Shown in pieces: positions 44,001 through 54,765 of a DNA stretch of 64,000 nt. The notes under the pieces are model-generated. The model saw only the letters and a program-made list of their open reading frames with translations. It was not told the DNA's origin and searched no databases. The translations under genes and the position numbers were made by a program. Position 1 is the first letter of the stretch. The number at the start of each line of letters is the position of its first letter. This stretch comes from Lotus japonicus (Eukaryota; Streptophyta; Magnoliopsida; Fabales; Fabaceae): contig NC_080045.1 in assembly GCF_012489685.1 (NCBI RefSeq), positions 5,151,001 through 5,215,000 on the forward strand, read 5' to 3'.

Positions 44001-44888
44001 AGACACTTCCAAGTGAAGAGAGATTCTGATTCTTATGTTGTAGACCTGGAAGAAAGGACATGTGCCTGCAGGAGATGGCAGTTAACAGGCATTCCTTGCT
44101 CACATTCCATTGCATGTATGTGGTTTGCACGCCGGAACCCTGAGAATTATGTGGATCCAAGCTACAGGTAAATTACATTTGTAGTTTTGAATTAATTGTG
44201 TTTTATTGTAGTTCTATTTGTAATTGTTGTTGTTCAATTTGTCATCCTAGGAAATCAACTTTTCTGGAAACGTATTCCTATCTGATCCAGCCTAATAATG
44301 GGCCTAAGCTATGGCCAGAAGATCCTGCCCCACCCATTAACCCTCCCTTTGTAAGATGAGCTCCTGGGAGGCCAAAGAAGGCTAGAAACAAGGCAAATGA
44401 TGAGAAGAAGAACCCTACAAAGCTGAAGAAGGGAGGCCATGCACTGAAATGTAGAAGATGTGGAGTAGAAGGGCACAATGTAAGAACTTGCAAGGCCAAG
44501 GACCTAGCGGACAGAGAGATTCCTGTTGGAGGGAATAAGGTTTGATACTTGTCTAAATCTTTGCACTTCACTGTATACCTATTTCTAATCTAATTGTTCT
44601 GAAGAATATTTTTTCATTTTGCAGGATAACACTTCAATACTGCAGCCTGAGCAGAGGGAAGTGCAAACTACTCAAAATGCAACACAAGATGCACCTCCTG
44701 TGAGTCAGTCTCAGCCTGAAGCTCCAATTAGCCAGTCTCAGCCTCCGCAGGCTCCACAGACTCAAACAAATGAAGCTGGATCAAAGGAGAAAGATAAGGG
44801 GAAAGGGAAAGGGAAACAACCAACTAAAGCAAAAATTGCAAAGGGGGGAAAGAAGAGGAAGCTTGGAGAAGCTAGTGGAACAAAGTAG
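41030..44888 (+). pseudogene. MuDR-type transposase (MULE), one in-frame stop
   Basis: Six exons with matching phases: 41030-41343, 41477-42760, 42841-43414, 43494-44167, 44251-44539 and 44625-44888. Domains in order: a lysine-rich tail of TPAKK/TPTKK repeats (nuclear signal), a PB1-like domain (about residues 110-205), an acidic repeat region, a MuDR N-terminal domain (about 458-533, FDSKDIFIHAVKEFALQ), then the MULE DDE core. The core has Asp in GLDGCFFKG (about 653), Asp in ISDQQKGL (about 721) and Glu in NNMCEAFN (about 820). A SWIM zinc finger follows (TCACRRWQLTGIPCSH, about 913). In exon 5 TGA at 44357-44359 (about codon 985) precedes an AT-hook-like PGRPKK and a CCHC knuckle (CRRCGVEGHNVRTC). 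The truncated protein keeps all catalytic parts. Readthrough would give 1132 residues. Alternatively another copy supplies the activity. Confidence 0.88.
41935..42200 (+). repeat. In-frame tandem repeats in the transposase
   Basis: Three units encode (VEK)EAEKEIGSVVLECERQ-like stretches, then two units encode AEKENQVVGEQAGKEKVVV. The DNA copies are nearly identical, so the acidic linker of the transposase expanded recently and may vary in length between copies. Confidence 0.85.
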
Positions 44889-45607
44889 TATTAGGATTGA
44901 AAATTTGTAATGTGGTTTAGGCATAGATGCCACTTTTGTGCTTTATGACTTTGAGCAATGTGACTCTATTTTAAGGTTTCTGTAATGTTCTTAAGGCCTA
45001 AGTGCCACTTGAGTGATCTGACTATGTGTGTTTGATGACAATGTTATTTTGTTCTGAAGGCCTAAGTGCCAATGCTATGTTCAATGTTATTTTGTTTTGA
45101 GAATGGAAGGCCTAAGTGCCTATGTTATGTTCATTGTGCCTATGTTAAGTCCACTTCATTTTGCAGGATAACACTTCAATATTTTGTTGGTTTAGTTATG
45201 AATTTGATGACAATGCAAGGCCAAAGTGCAAATGTTATGTTGTTGGTTTAGTTCTGAATTTGATCACATTGCAGGGCCACTTTTATGTCAAGGATGTCCA
45301 CTGTTATTTTGTTATGTTGTTGGCCTAAGTGCCACTTTTGCTGCTTTAGTTCTGAATTTGCGCCAAAGTGCAAATGTTATGTTGTTGGTTATAGTGATTT
45401 CATTGTTTCAAATTAGTTCTTTCTTTGTTGGTTTATCATGGTTCAATTTGTAGATGGCTAAAAAGAGACATGGTACAATTCTGAATAATAACATGTCTCT
45501 AATTCATTCATGAAACATCAACTTAAATGTCATAGAAATCAAACAAGACTCTAATAAATACATAACAACATTACACCTAAAACAAATTACAGTGGACCTA
45601 ATTTCCC
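44889..45607. other. Intergenic region between the convergent MULE genes
   Basis: No open frame. Short phrases such as 'ggcctaagtgcca', 'caaatgttatgttgttgg' and 'gttctgaatttg' recur several times between 44990 and 45400, so the shared 3' region is built of degenerate repeats. One phrase, 'gcaggataacacttcaat' at about 45163, copies the splice acceptor and start of transposase exon 6 (44621-44638). Confidence 0.6.
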
Positions 45608-46264
45608 CTATTTGAATACAACAGCAAAAACCAACAGAATGATCAAAGTCATGATCAAAACAATACAAGTCCCCAATGAAATCTCCAAAAGCCTTTCCTT
45701 CTTCTTCATAGCATCAATCTTCCTCAACAGTGAACCAATAATTTTCTTCTCCCTTGCATTTTCTTCATCAGACTTGTCATATTTTCCTAGTCCATGATAT
45801 TCATCATACCATACAAAGAACCTGCATACTCTCTTGCCATGAATCTGCAAAATCAGAGCACATAAGAGACCAAATAATTTTCGATGACAATGGGGAAGAA
45901 GAGACCACATAACAGATCTATGAGAGAAATGACAAGACAATGGGGGAAGAACACGAACCTTGAACAGTCCACAACCATAAAATTTTCGCCCAGGGTTCTC
46001 ACCAGTCCAGGATGTAACAGCAGGAGCCTCAAAACCACAATCGCACAACGGACCCCCCTTCCTCCTCTGTGAACCAGAATACGAGCCACAACTTTGAGAC
46101 CCACCACCCATTTCCTTCCACCCTTCCCTTGGAGGTGCTCGCATATCCTTCTTCTTCGATTTCCAGGTAGTGATTTCAGAAGGACATGCAAGTAATGAAA
46201 ACCCCTCTCCTAAGGGCTCAGGTGAAGAAGACAATAATGGAGGAGATGACCGTTGGGGCTTCAT
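45608..46264 (-). CDS. GRF zinc-finger, tail-anchored protein of the MULE
   Basis: Two exons on the minus strand, 46264-45959 and 45844-45608. The GT..AG intron is 114 bp, which is in phase and open, so retention would also yield a protein. Spliced, it gives 180 residues. The ATG at 46264-46262 uses the innermost bases of the right TIR; another in-frame ATG seven codons upstream lies wholly within the TIR. Splicing brings together the halves of a GRF-type zinc finger: CDCGFEAPAVTSWTGENPGR, FYGC, and after the intron VCRFFVWYDE. A short charged helix (ENAREKKIIGSLLRKIDAMK) and a C-terminal hydrophobic segment (GTCIVLIMTLIILLVFAVVF) follow, typical of a tail anchor. GRF fingers bind single-stranded DNA in APE2, NEIL3 and Top3a. 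Its role in transposition is not known. Open and undamaged. Confidence 0.8.
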   Translation of the reverse strand: MKPQRSSPPLLSSSPEPLGEGFSLLACPSEITTWKSKKKDMRAPPREGWKEMGGGSQSCGSYSGSQRRKGGPLCDCGFEAPAVTSWTGENPGRKFYGCGLFKVRVLPPLSCHFSHRSVMWSLLPHCHRKLFGLLCALILQIHGKRVCRFFVWYDEYHGLGKYDKSDEENAREKKIIGSLLRKIDAMKKKERLLEISLGTCIVLIMTLIILLVFAVVFK

Positions 46265-46501
46265 AGTGTCACGTGACACGCACATGTTTGTCCAGTCATC
46301 ACTCTCTCTCCTGAATGGTCACGTGAGAAGCATGTGAGTGAGCCACATCAGCTTCTCACGTTAGTTTCCTGACGGAATGCTAACGGAAGACCAAAATTGC
46401 AACGGCATGTATAGTTGGAGGACCATTTTTGCTAATTTTGAAGTTTAAGGACCAATTTTGCAGGAAGGCGATAGTTGGGGGACCAAAAGTGCAATTAAGC
46501 C
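46264..46501. repeat. Mutator-like element right TIR
   Basis: Exact inverted copy of the left TIR. It contains the start codon of the GRF gene at its inner edge, and TCACGTGA at 46269-46276 and 46319-46326. Confidence 0.95.
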
Positions 46502-46510
46502 ATCTAATTT

Positions 46511-47880
46511 TTAACATTGACATTTTAGTAAAAGTGCAATTATTTTCTAAAGATGCAATCACAGCCGTCCATTCCTTTGCAACCTCTCATCTTCCGTCTG
46601 TTCACATTCATAGTTGTTTTCTTTGTTACTTTTGTAACTCTTTATTGTGGTTACAAAAATAAGTGCAAGAGTCTATTCCTTTTCTCTCATATATGAAACG
46701 TCTTTTCATTCTCCTTATAAATTCTTTTCATCTTTTCTATCTTGATCTTCATAACCTCTATTCCTATGCAAGAAATTTCTTTTGTCTGGATTCTCCAATA
46801 GCATGATCCCTCCACAAGAAGATCTTCCACCAGGTTAGAAAATTTTCTTCTTCGTCTTTTCTACTTCATCAACCACTTCTTCTTCATCACTTTTCATTCT
46901 TAGGCTTTGATGTTCTTCTCAACTAACTTTGTCCATCAGGTAAGAGGCCATTTTTTTCTCCCTTTTGGTTTATTTATTTTGATTTCACCATCATTTTTTC
47001 TTCACATTTCATTCTCAAGCTATGTTCTTTTCAGTCGAACTTTTTTCTTCTCATTCCTAATCTTTCACCGGGGTAAAATTCAGTGTTTATTCGTAATTTG
47101 CATGTTGTTGCCGCTAATTCAATCAGTGAAAGCTATCCATTTTATTTTACTTTCGTCATTGATGCATGTTTTGTTCTTATGGATTATTAAAATTATTATG
47201 ATATTTTATTTACTTATATTTTGTATTAAAAATGTGTTTTCTTCACCGTCAATTGTAACATTAAACGGTTAAAGTCATCTCCTTTATCATTCTCTAATCG
47301 CGTTTCATTGTTTTTCACGCTCAATTTCATGATGTTGCTTCCCTTTCTTTGATAGTTTAATGTCCAATTAATGTAAGTTTCTTGCTTTTTTTCATTGTTT
47401 TATTATCAACTAAATCAACTAAATAATTTTCTTTTCTTCTAAACTAATACAATGAAGCCTCCGTTCTCCTTTTACATTTAACTGATTTCGTTTCAATATT
47501 TTTTCTTTCAGACTTTGCCGCTATTGTTTCCTTCTACTAATGTATTATTTTGAAAACATATAAGTTTCTTGCACTTTTTGTATGTCTTAAAGATAAATTA
47601 ATATAGTAAATTCCAATGAAGCCTTTGCACTCCACAATATGTTGCATCTGTTAAAATATTTGTATACAACTCTTTGTCTTCTCTAAGATGCTGATTTTTT
47701 TTTAAAGGATCCATCATATAATAAATTTCGTTATTCGATGTTGTTACATTAAATTTCATATCAATGCGGAAAAAAACATTCCATTAACACTTTTCCCTAC
47801 AACTGTCTGCCTTTCATATAAAAGAAAATGCAGGTTGATGTTTTGACATTAAATTTTATATGGATGCAAAAATTACTCAC
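46511..47880 (+). other. Helitron 2 interior, UTR/exon-like stretch
   Basis: CT-rich leader-like DNA. A short exon-like piece, ATGATCCCTCCACAAGAAG at 46803 ending before 'gttagaaa', and 'tttgtccatcag' before 'gtaagagg' near 46940, suggest a dead gene start. Nothing is recognisable. Confidence 0.3.
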
Positions 47881-48690
47881 TAAAATAAAAATATTAGTTA
47901 CGGTATTCCATAGGATATTTTAGACTTTCTAAATTTTAGAGAATATACAATTAATATTAATATTAATCTCTATAAAGTGAATACCTATGACAAAATTTCA
48001 TAGCCCGGATAACATATTTGGTTTATTGTGTATTAAGTTAATATTAGTTATAGAACTCAATAGGACATGTATGTTATTTTTAATTTATAGAATATTTCAA
48101 TTGATATTAGTATTAATATGTAACAATTAAAGGTAGGAATTTTATCATTAAATTAGATTTCAAAAGAGTGTTAAATTTGATATTAGAATAACAAAATAAA
48201 TATTGGACTAGCCCCTTTCACCTTCACAAAATTTTGTTTTTAAAACCATATTTAATATTAGTTACCCACCAAATAATGAGGTCAACGTCGGTTACATAAT
48301 ACATAGGACACGTATAATAACTTTGAATTTATAGAATTATTAATTAAATAATATAATATTAACACTAATATTAGTCCATAAAAGTTAAAGGTGGCAGTGA
48401 AAATAATATTAAATATAAAAAATAACATTTACACTATCCATTTTCCTCGCAACTATATAAATATTAAATATTATTGTAACAATTAAATTATACATATCTT
48501 TCATTAAAATGTCAAATATAAAAAATAACCTTCCCACTATTCGTTTATTATTATTCGGCTCATCCCAATTTAGTTAATATGAGTTATGGAATTCCATATG
48601 ACACAATTAATTATTTTTTATCTAGAGAATTATTAATTAGTTAATAATTAATATTAATATTAATTCATAAAAGTTTGAGATGGCGGTTTT
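47880..48690. repeat. Four degenerate copies of a roughly 100-bp AT-rich unit
   Basis: Copies near 47893, 48040, 48250 and 48568 share the order 'tatta/gagttat(g)gaattcca', 'taggaca', 'aatttatagaat', 'attaatattaatattaat' and 'aaaagtttaaaggtggc'. Spacing is irregular (150-320 bp). No coding potential. Confidence 0.6.
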
Positions 48691-48831
48691 AATGCTAAAT
48701 ACAATATCACTCCAAAAAAATAAAATTTTCACTAACAATTTTTCCTACAATTATATGATTTAGTAACACATACATTTCTCATAGTCCATGGTGAGGTATA
48801 TGCATTAGATTAAGGCACAAACTTTTAGTCA

Positions 48832-49105
48832 TTTAGCATATATACGCAGGAGTTTGATAGTGAAGTACTACCTTAAAATATCCAAATTTGCTATAACTTT
48901 CTCTTTGATATCCTAATGATTTCCTCTTTGATTCCATGGTGGCTTTAATGTATAACTAAATGTTCCGCATTTGGCATATATACGCAGGAGTTTGATAGTG
49001 AAGTACACCTTAAAAATATCTAAATTAGCTATAACTTTCTCTTTGATATCCTAATGATTTCCTCTTTGATTCCAATGTGGCTTTCATGTATAACTAAATG
49101 TTCCT
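48832..49105. repeat. Tandem duplication of about 140 bp
   Basis: The sequence from 'gcatatatacgcaggagttt' through 'tataactaaatgttcc' occurs twice in a row (starting at about 48837 and 48977) with few differences. Confidence 0.9.
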
Positions 49106-49859
49106 AATTTTTCATGGTTTGTAAATAGGATTTTTTGCGTTATTTCACGGTAAAAAAACAAATTTATGATATCTTATATCTATGATGAATTTTATTCTTT
49201 TAATTCATAAACTGTTTTTTTATAGATGCAACAAAATAACATAGATTTTGAGGAATTATAGAGTATAAAAAAGTGAATATTATCTAAAATTATTGCTAAA
49301 TTTCACAAAGGGGCTTCATTCATTTCCAAGCATAAGAAAAGCGTATGAAGTTACATATGACATCTTGAGGGTAGAATAGTGATTCAACAGTTCATTACAC
49401 TATATTTAAATTTTGACTATGATCATTTTGGTAAAAGTGCAAATTATTCTCCCTGATTCAATCACTGTCGTCCACTTTATAACACTCTCCTTGCCTTTTT
49501 GCATTCCCGCATTCACTAAAAATCAGTGCTCCATACTTTTGCCTTTTTGTAAAAATCAATGCTCCCATTCATAGGGGATCCTAAGAACCTTTGAAGAGAC
49601 CTTCAATATTCTTCAGTTTTTTAGACCCTCAATCTTCTTCAGTTTTTTAGACCCTCAATCTTCTTCAAAGCTTAAGCCACATGTATAAATACCTCTTTGC
49701 TCCATACTTATTTTTGCCGGTTTTCTTTCTTTTATTTTTGCTTCATATTTGGTTTAAAGTAGATTCGGTCATTGATACTTCAAGCCTAATCAAAATCCAA
49801 AATAATATCTACACACCACACCACACCAAAAATTTTAAACACAATAAACTCTTCAGGGT

Positions 49860-50335
49860 TTCCTAATCAGCAATTAAATCTAAAAATTGGTGCTCCAGTA
49901 ATGCTTCTAAGAAACATCAACGAATCAGTTGAAATGTGTAATGGTACACGTCTGATTATTATACTCAAATGAGGACAAAAGACATATATTTTGGAGGCAA
50001 TGGTTATACTTGGAACAAATGTGAGCCAAAGTGTCAATACCAAGATTAACATTAACTCCATTAAATAGGATAATTCATTTTAAATTTCAAAGGAGACAAT
50101 TTTCTATAGCACTCTTTTTTTCTATGATAATAAACAAAAGTCAAGAACAATTATTAAAAAAAAGTTGGGTTATATTTGTCAAAATAAGTGTTTTTACATG
50201 ACCAATTATATGTTGCATTCTCTAGAATCACGCACTATATATAAAGGACCAAAAATCCTCATTTGCGATAGCGATGACAACAATTCTCATAGTACTTCAA
50301 ATATAGTTTATAAAGAAGTCTTTCGCAATGTCATA
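49860..50335 (+). pseudogene. Pif1-like Helitron helicase, decayed C-terminus
   Basis: Homologous by eye to the relic at 8810-9215. The same order of words is seen: 'ggtgctccagtaatgcttct', 'catcaacgaatcagttgaaa', 'ggtacacgtctgattatta', 'caaaggagacaatttt' and 'atcctcatttgcgatagcga'. Many substitutions, indels and stops leave no frame longer than about 60 codons. It is not functional. It precedes the Helitron 3' hairpin at 50675. Confidence 0.75.
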
Positions 50336-50670
50336 TGAAGATATTTCACAAGAAATGTGCAACCATACACTCACAATTTTATTCTCAATGTAATTATTTC
50401 AATTGTAAGAAAAACATTTCGTGGCTATTTTTAGTACATACATGTTACTTCAACCCCTTAAACTAAACTATTCAATAAATATAAAAAACTATCAATCAAG
50501 CATTTAGGAAAACAAGTACAAAAGATAAAAGTAAAATAATAACTAAAAAAATAAAAGGAAGCATTAAGTAAAAAAAACATACAAATTTATGATTTCGTAT
50601 ATCTAAAATAAATTTAGTTCTCTTAATCCATAAAATATATTTACAGAAGCATACAAAAAATCAAAATGAA

Positions 50671-50704
50671 TAACCCCGTGCATCGCACGGGTCAAAGTAC
50701 TAGT
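50671..50704 (+). other. Helitron 2 3' terminus
   Basis: CCCGTGC, loop ATC, GCACGGG, then TCAAAGTA and CTAG followed by T. Same family as the terminus at 9600-9629. Confidence 0.85.
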
Positions 50705-50814
50705 AAACAATAAATGACATATAATTATCCTAAATTTAAGAAACATATAAACATGAAAATTTAACAATCACAACTTCTTATAACTGATGTATTTGTTTTT
50801 TTTTAAGAAAAATG

Positions 50815-50815
<1 letters not shown>

Positions 50816-50869
<54 letters not shown>
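50816..50869. repeat. (AT)n microsatellite
   Basis: About 27 uninterrupted AT units. The tyrosine/isoleucine-rich frame across it is an artefact. Confidence 0.95.
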
Positions 50870-50873
<4 letters not shown>

Positions 50874-53800
50874 TTAGGGGTACCCAAAATCCCGTACAAA
50901 GTGAACACAGTGAAGAAGATAAAAAGAAGAGAAGAATATGATAATAGACAATGGGGCATGTCAATTATCCAATTCTGCTAAACAGGAAAACCATCCTCCC
51001 TAATTCTAAAAACAGAGGAAACAAATGAACTTAGCCAATATATATCAGTACAAATACATTACAATGATGGTATCTCTTGTACAATTAAAAAATTATATCA
51101 AAGCAACTGGTTAAGCAAAAATTATCACATAATAATAAAATATTAAAATATATATAACCCAAAAATTGTAGAAATATAATTGGTTTCCAAGTGGCCTGAA
51201 TGAGAGTTGTTGGGAAAAGTATAAATATAAAACTCAATGTAATTTATTCAAGAGAATAGTGAGAAAGTCATTTACTTAAAGTCTTAAACCGTCACACCAT
51301 CAGTGTTTCAAAAACCATAATTTTTTAGGTTGATTATAAATAAAAATCTTGAAAATCAAAATGCAATCATATAGGAAATTGAGAATATATCATGTCTACC
51401 ACAATATCACTCAAAAGAAAATAAAAAATCTTGCCACCATGTTACATACCATGATTGATATGTTATTCCATCATAAACTAATAGAAACATTGAAAGAATG
51501 ATGTCTTGGTACTTCTTGTTGATCATAGAACATCACATAACATTATCCTAGAAACACATTGTTTCCATTCATAGGGCACATCAATGAAAAATGGAAGATT
51601 GTGCGAGGGAAGAGAGGGTAGAAAAAGATAGTAATGTGACAGTGTGCTAACACATGAATGCGACCAAGTTGTACAAAAATGTTGGTTGAACTTGTAGAAC
51701 ATCATTTTCTTAATTAGAAAAGAATTAGAACTAAAATATTAATTTACTCGGTGGCTCAAGATGCGGATGAAATCTCATGAATTCAATATTTGGCTTTAAT
51801 AACTAGTTTAACCAACACATGTTGACTCAGTTGGTAAGGACGAACCATTTCTCGTCATTAGGTAAGTACTGCTGTTGCGAAGCTTGATTTTTTTTTCTGG
51901 CTAGCTTGCCAATAGTCTTCTAGTAGACGTTAGAGAGTAGATGTAGAAAAGAGTCGTTATGACCACAAGTACTATGGAACATATGATTTGACTTGTGTCA
52001 GAGAGATGAAAAATCAGTGGTTCATATGTGAGCTTTTAGTATATATCTATCGTCCATGAGAGCTGTAAATTGTACTTTTATTACTTCTTTTAATACACGA
52101 GTATTCAATACTGTGTTGCCTTGAACACTTCTTGACTGTTGACGTAAGTGCTAGATATGACTTTTCTTCTTTTGGCAAAAAGGTGTGCTTCATAGCTTAT
52201 GAAGACTTCACAACCTTTTACTTTGTCTTTGATTGTTGTACTCTTGTCATACTTAGGCAAGTCACATGTGAACAAATTTAGCGTTTTGTTTCTCTTTATT
52301 TTGTCACGAGTCAATGGGCGATTTGACTTTCTTTCACTTAACTTAGTCTTTATGGATGTTAGTCACTTTCTAATAGAGTCCTTGATAAGAGTTCTGGTCA
52401 GACAATGAAATCCTTGGTCGGTGTAGGAAGTACACAATGAAGCTTTGGACGATTCAAGTTGTGGACAATGTTTTCTTGGACGATAGAGGTCATACCATAC
52501 TTGTGTCGACGATACCAAGAGACGATGATGCTTGAGTTGGATAGTTTCTTGGTTTTGTGCGCCTCAACTGATTTCTCTTCGGAGTTTCTTTCTCTTTGCT
52601 CAACACTTGCCTCTCTGATTCCTCATGTTGATCTTCAGTAGTTGCTTTCTCGTTTTGTCATCATTGAAAAATACTTTCTCCTTATGTGGAGAACTCTTTT
52701 GACCTTACATATATATCCAGCTCAAATGGTCATTAGACTTAATATCGTCTCAGACGGCTAAAATGACTTACAATCAAGTGAACGGCATGTTGGTTAGTCA
52801 TGACCACTAAAGTGAGATGTTTCTCGATAAATAGATTGTTGAGAAAAACATATCGGTACAATCATTAAACATTAAAAGGCTGTCAAGCGTAGTTATCATC
52901 TCAGAAAATTTTCGCTGAATGTTTCATTAAGTCCAAGAGCATCCATTACAAGTCACTTTGTGCTCTATAAATACTAGTTTGGTCATTTCATTAGATAAGA
53001 CTTCGAGATTTCTATTTGATCTAAAAGCTTACGTCACTTGAATGTGTACCATTCCTTTAGCAAGTACCCGTCGTGCTCCGTTGTGGACATCGTATACGAT
53101 GTTGTGCGTTCAACCTACATCTACTACACAAAAATCGTTTACAGATCTATTTCTATAACAATTTGGTTTCCCCCACCTTTAATTAACCCAAAAGCTAGTG
53201 GTGTATCCAAACACAATATAATTTCATGTTACACATGCATTTTTTTCTTGTTCTAGTAGTAGTTCTTTCAGAAGATAAATACCTCATCCAACTGTTTCTA
53301 CATCATAATCAACATGCGAAAATGAGTCACCATTAATTGATGTTCGAAGACTTTCTGCAGCAGAATGTGAAATTGGTGAAGGAGTTATTGTTGGGTGGGG
53401 TTGGGGGAATCTTCACAGTCCAAGCGTGTAATAGCATGGAATAGAAGAGGCACACGCATAGACCAGCCCAAGAACATGGCTGCTGTTGTCAAATGTGGTC
53501 CATAAAAGGAAGAACAACTCTTCCAAACATGCATTCTGTTTGCTTGTAAAATTGCATTGACTATGCTCAACTACCTTCAGCTATCTGTCAGAGAGGAAAA
53601 TAAGTTTTTTTTTAAATACAAGAAAATAAGTTTTTGATTGCCAATAAAAAATATTAATTTCTCTAAAGTTTTAAGGATTAGACCAAATGATAAGAGCGTC
53701 TGACCTTTTCTAAAAAAATTGTAATATAATGAATATATACATGTATAGAATGAAGCCAGCCGACCAACTTGGGAAAAGAGAAGCCCACTAGCTAATATGA

Positions 53801-54560
53801 CGGTTTTTGAAGATTGTGTGAGGATGACATGATCCTAAGTGGTTGTATATGTGCTTGGTGTCTAGAGAACGTGGTAGATTTTATGGAATGCAAATAACTT
53901 TTGTGATTTGCCTCCATAAATAGTTGATTGAGGCTCATTTGTACGTAAACAGACACAATCAATCAATCAAAACTACAAAATCCTGCATTTAACTTTACCT
54001 TTTACTTTCATGCTTTTATTTTGTCTTTAAGATTTCTTTAGAGTCTTTCAACCAATTATCATTTTAGTCTTTATTTATGCAATTTTCTATCATTTATTTT
54101 TAGCTGTTTTATCTTTTATCTATTAATTTTTCACCTTACCTTAGTTAAGTTGTCTTTGTAACCGCTACAAACTTCTCAGTAACAATCATTAAGAGCTTTT
54201 TAGAGTGTTTTGAGAACATGCATTAGGAAACAATCTCTTCCTTGAATAATCGCTTAAGGGATCCCATCACTTAAGGCATCCCATCGCTTAATTAGGAAAT
54301 CACTACTTTAATTTTTCTCAACCGATACACATGGTACCTAGCCCTTTATTTGTAAACCAACAATTAATCATGTTGATAGATTCTCTTCAGCCTGAACTTT
54401 CTTCAACAAAACTCCCAATAATAAATTTCCATACATTAATGGTCCAAGAAAAAATATGATTGTTCTTATGATCGGTCAATGTGCCCATCGAATTCATCAA
54501 ATATTATATGATTTAACACTATTTGATATGAATTCGATTGTGTTAGTAAATTAACTCCGA
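50870..54560. other. Long region without a recognised gene
   Basis: AT-rich. The phrase 'tgactcagttggtaagga' near 51822 resembles an RNA polymerase III A box, but no B box or SINE tail was defined. Around 52958-52985 'gtgctctataaatactag' is a good TATA box within a mixed-composition stretch (52000-53110) that could be a degraded LTR. A 61-residue minus-strand frame at 53570-53385 has coding-like composition but no match I recognise. Confidence 0.3.
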
Positions 54561-54574
54561 ATTAATGTTAGACG

Positions 54575-54765
54575 CGTGTTTTCTATGAAGCACGGACACC
54601 TCTCACATATGGAGTGTCCCAGTGTCGGACACCGACACGACACCATCAGTTATAGGACAGTTATACGACACGTGTCAGACACTTCTTCGTGGTGTCTGAT
54701 TAAAAAAGTATTTTTTTGCGGCTTGGACACTTGAGCCGACACTCTTCTTGGCTGGATACCTCTAA
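54575..54765. repeat. GAAGCACGGACAC-type dispersed repeat
   Basis: Begins 'tgaagcacggacacctctca' and contains 'tgtcggacaccgacacgaca' and 'gacacgtgtcagacactt', permutations of a (G)TGTC(C)GACAC core that form many small inverted repeats. Such sequences are common non-autonomous repeats in plant genomes. Ends are not precisely defined. Confidence 0.5.

Larger units (their letters stand above)
40684..46501 (+). mobile_element. Mutator-like element, two convergent genes, perfect TIRs
   Basis: A 5818-bp element with terminal inverted repeats of 238 bp (40684-40921 and 46264-46501) that match at every base I compared. It is flanked by a perfect 9-bp target duplication, atctaattt (40675-40683 and 46502-46510), the Mutator hallmark. 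One gene runs rightward from the left TIR and encodes a MuDR-type transposase. A second runs leftward from the right TIR and encodes a GRF zinc-finger protein. They converge, with about 720 bp between their stops. Identical TIRs imply very recent transposition. The transposase has one premature stop after its catalytic and SWIM domains, so partial activity is conceivable. Confidence 0.95.
40608..50703 (+). mobile_element. Helitron-like block 2, interrupted by a Mutator-like element
   Basis: The right end has the same hairpin as Helitron 1 (CCCGTGC-atc-GCACGGG, 50675-50691) and ends CTAG (50700-50703) followed by T. A helicase relic precedes it. The left side begins 'atatatataaaagaagagttt', like the Helitron 1 start, but the exact TC end is lost in the microsatellite. 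A second sequence similar to this left end (agtaaaagtgcaattattt ... tccatt) recurs near 49430-49480. The block may thus be two overlapping or nested Helitrons rather than one. The Mutator-like element occupies 40684-46501. Confidence 0.55.

Noticed and set aside
50768..50959. 63-codon minus-strand frame with a long Tyr-Ile run
   Set aside because: Translation of the (AT)n microsatellite.
51815..51895. tRNA gene or SINE head (A-box-like 'tgactcagttggtaagga')
   Set aside because: No cloverleaf can be folded, and no B box at the expected distance or A-rich tail is seen.
52000..53110. Solo LTR
   Set aside because: A TATA box is present, but no TG/CA ends with a 5-bp target duplication could be fixed.
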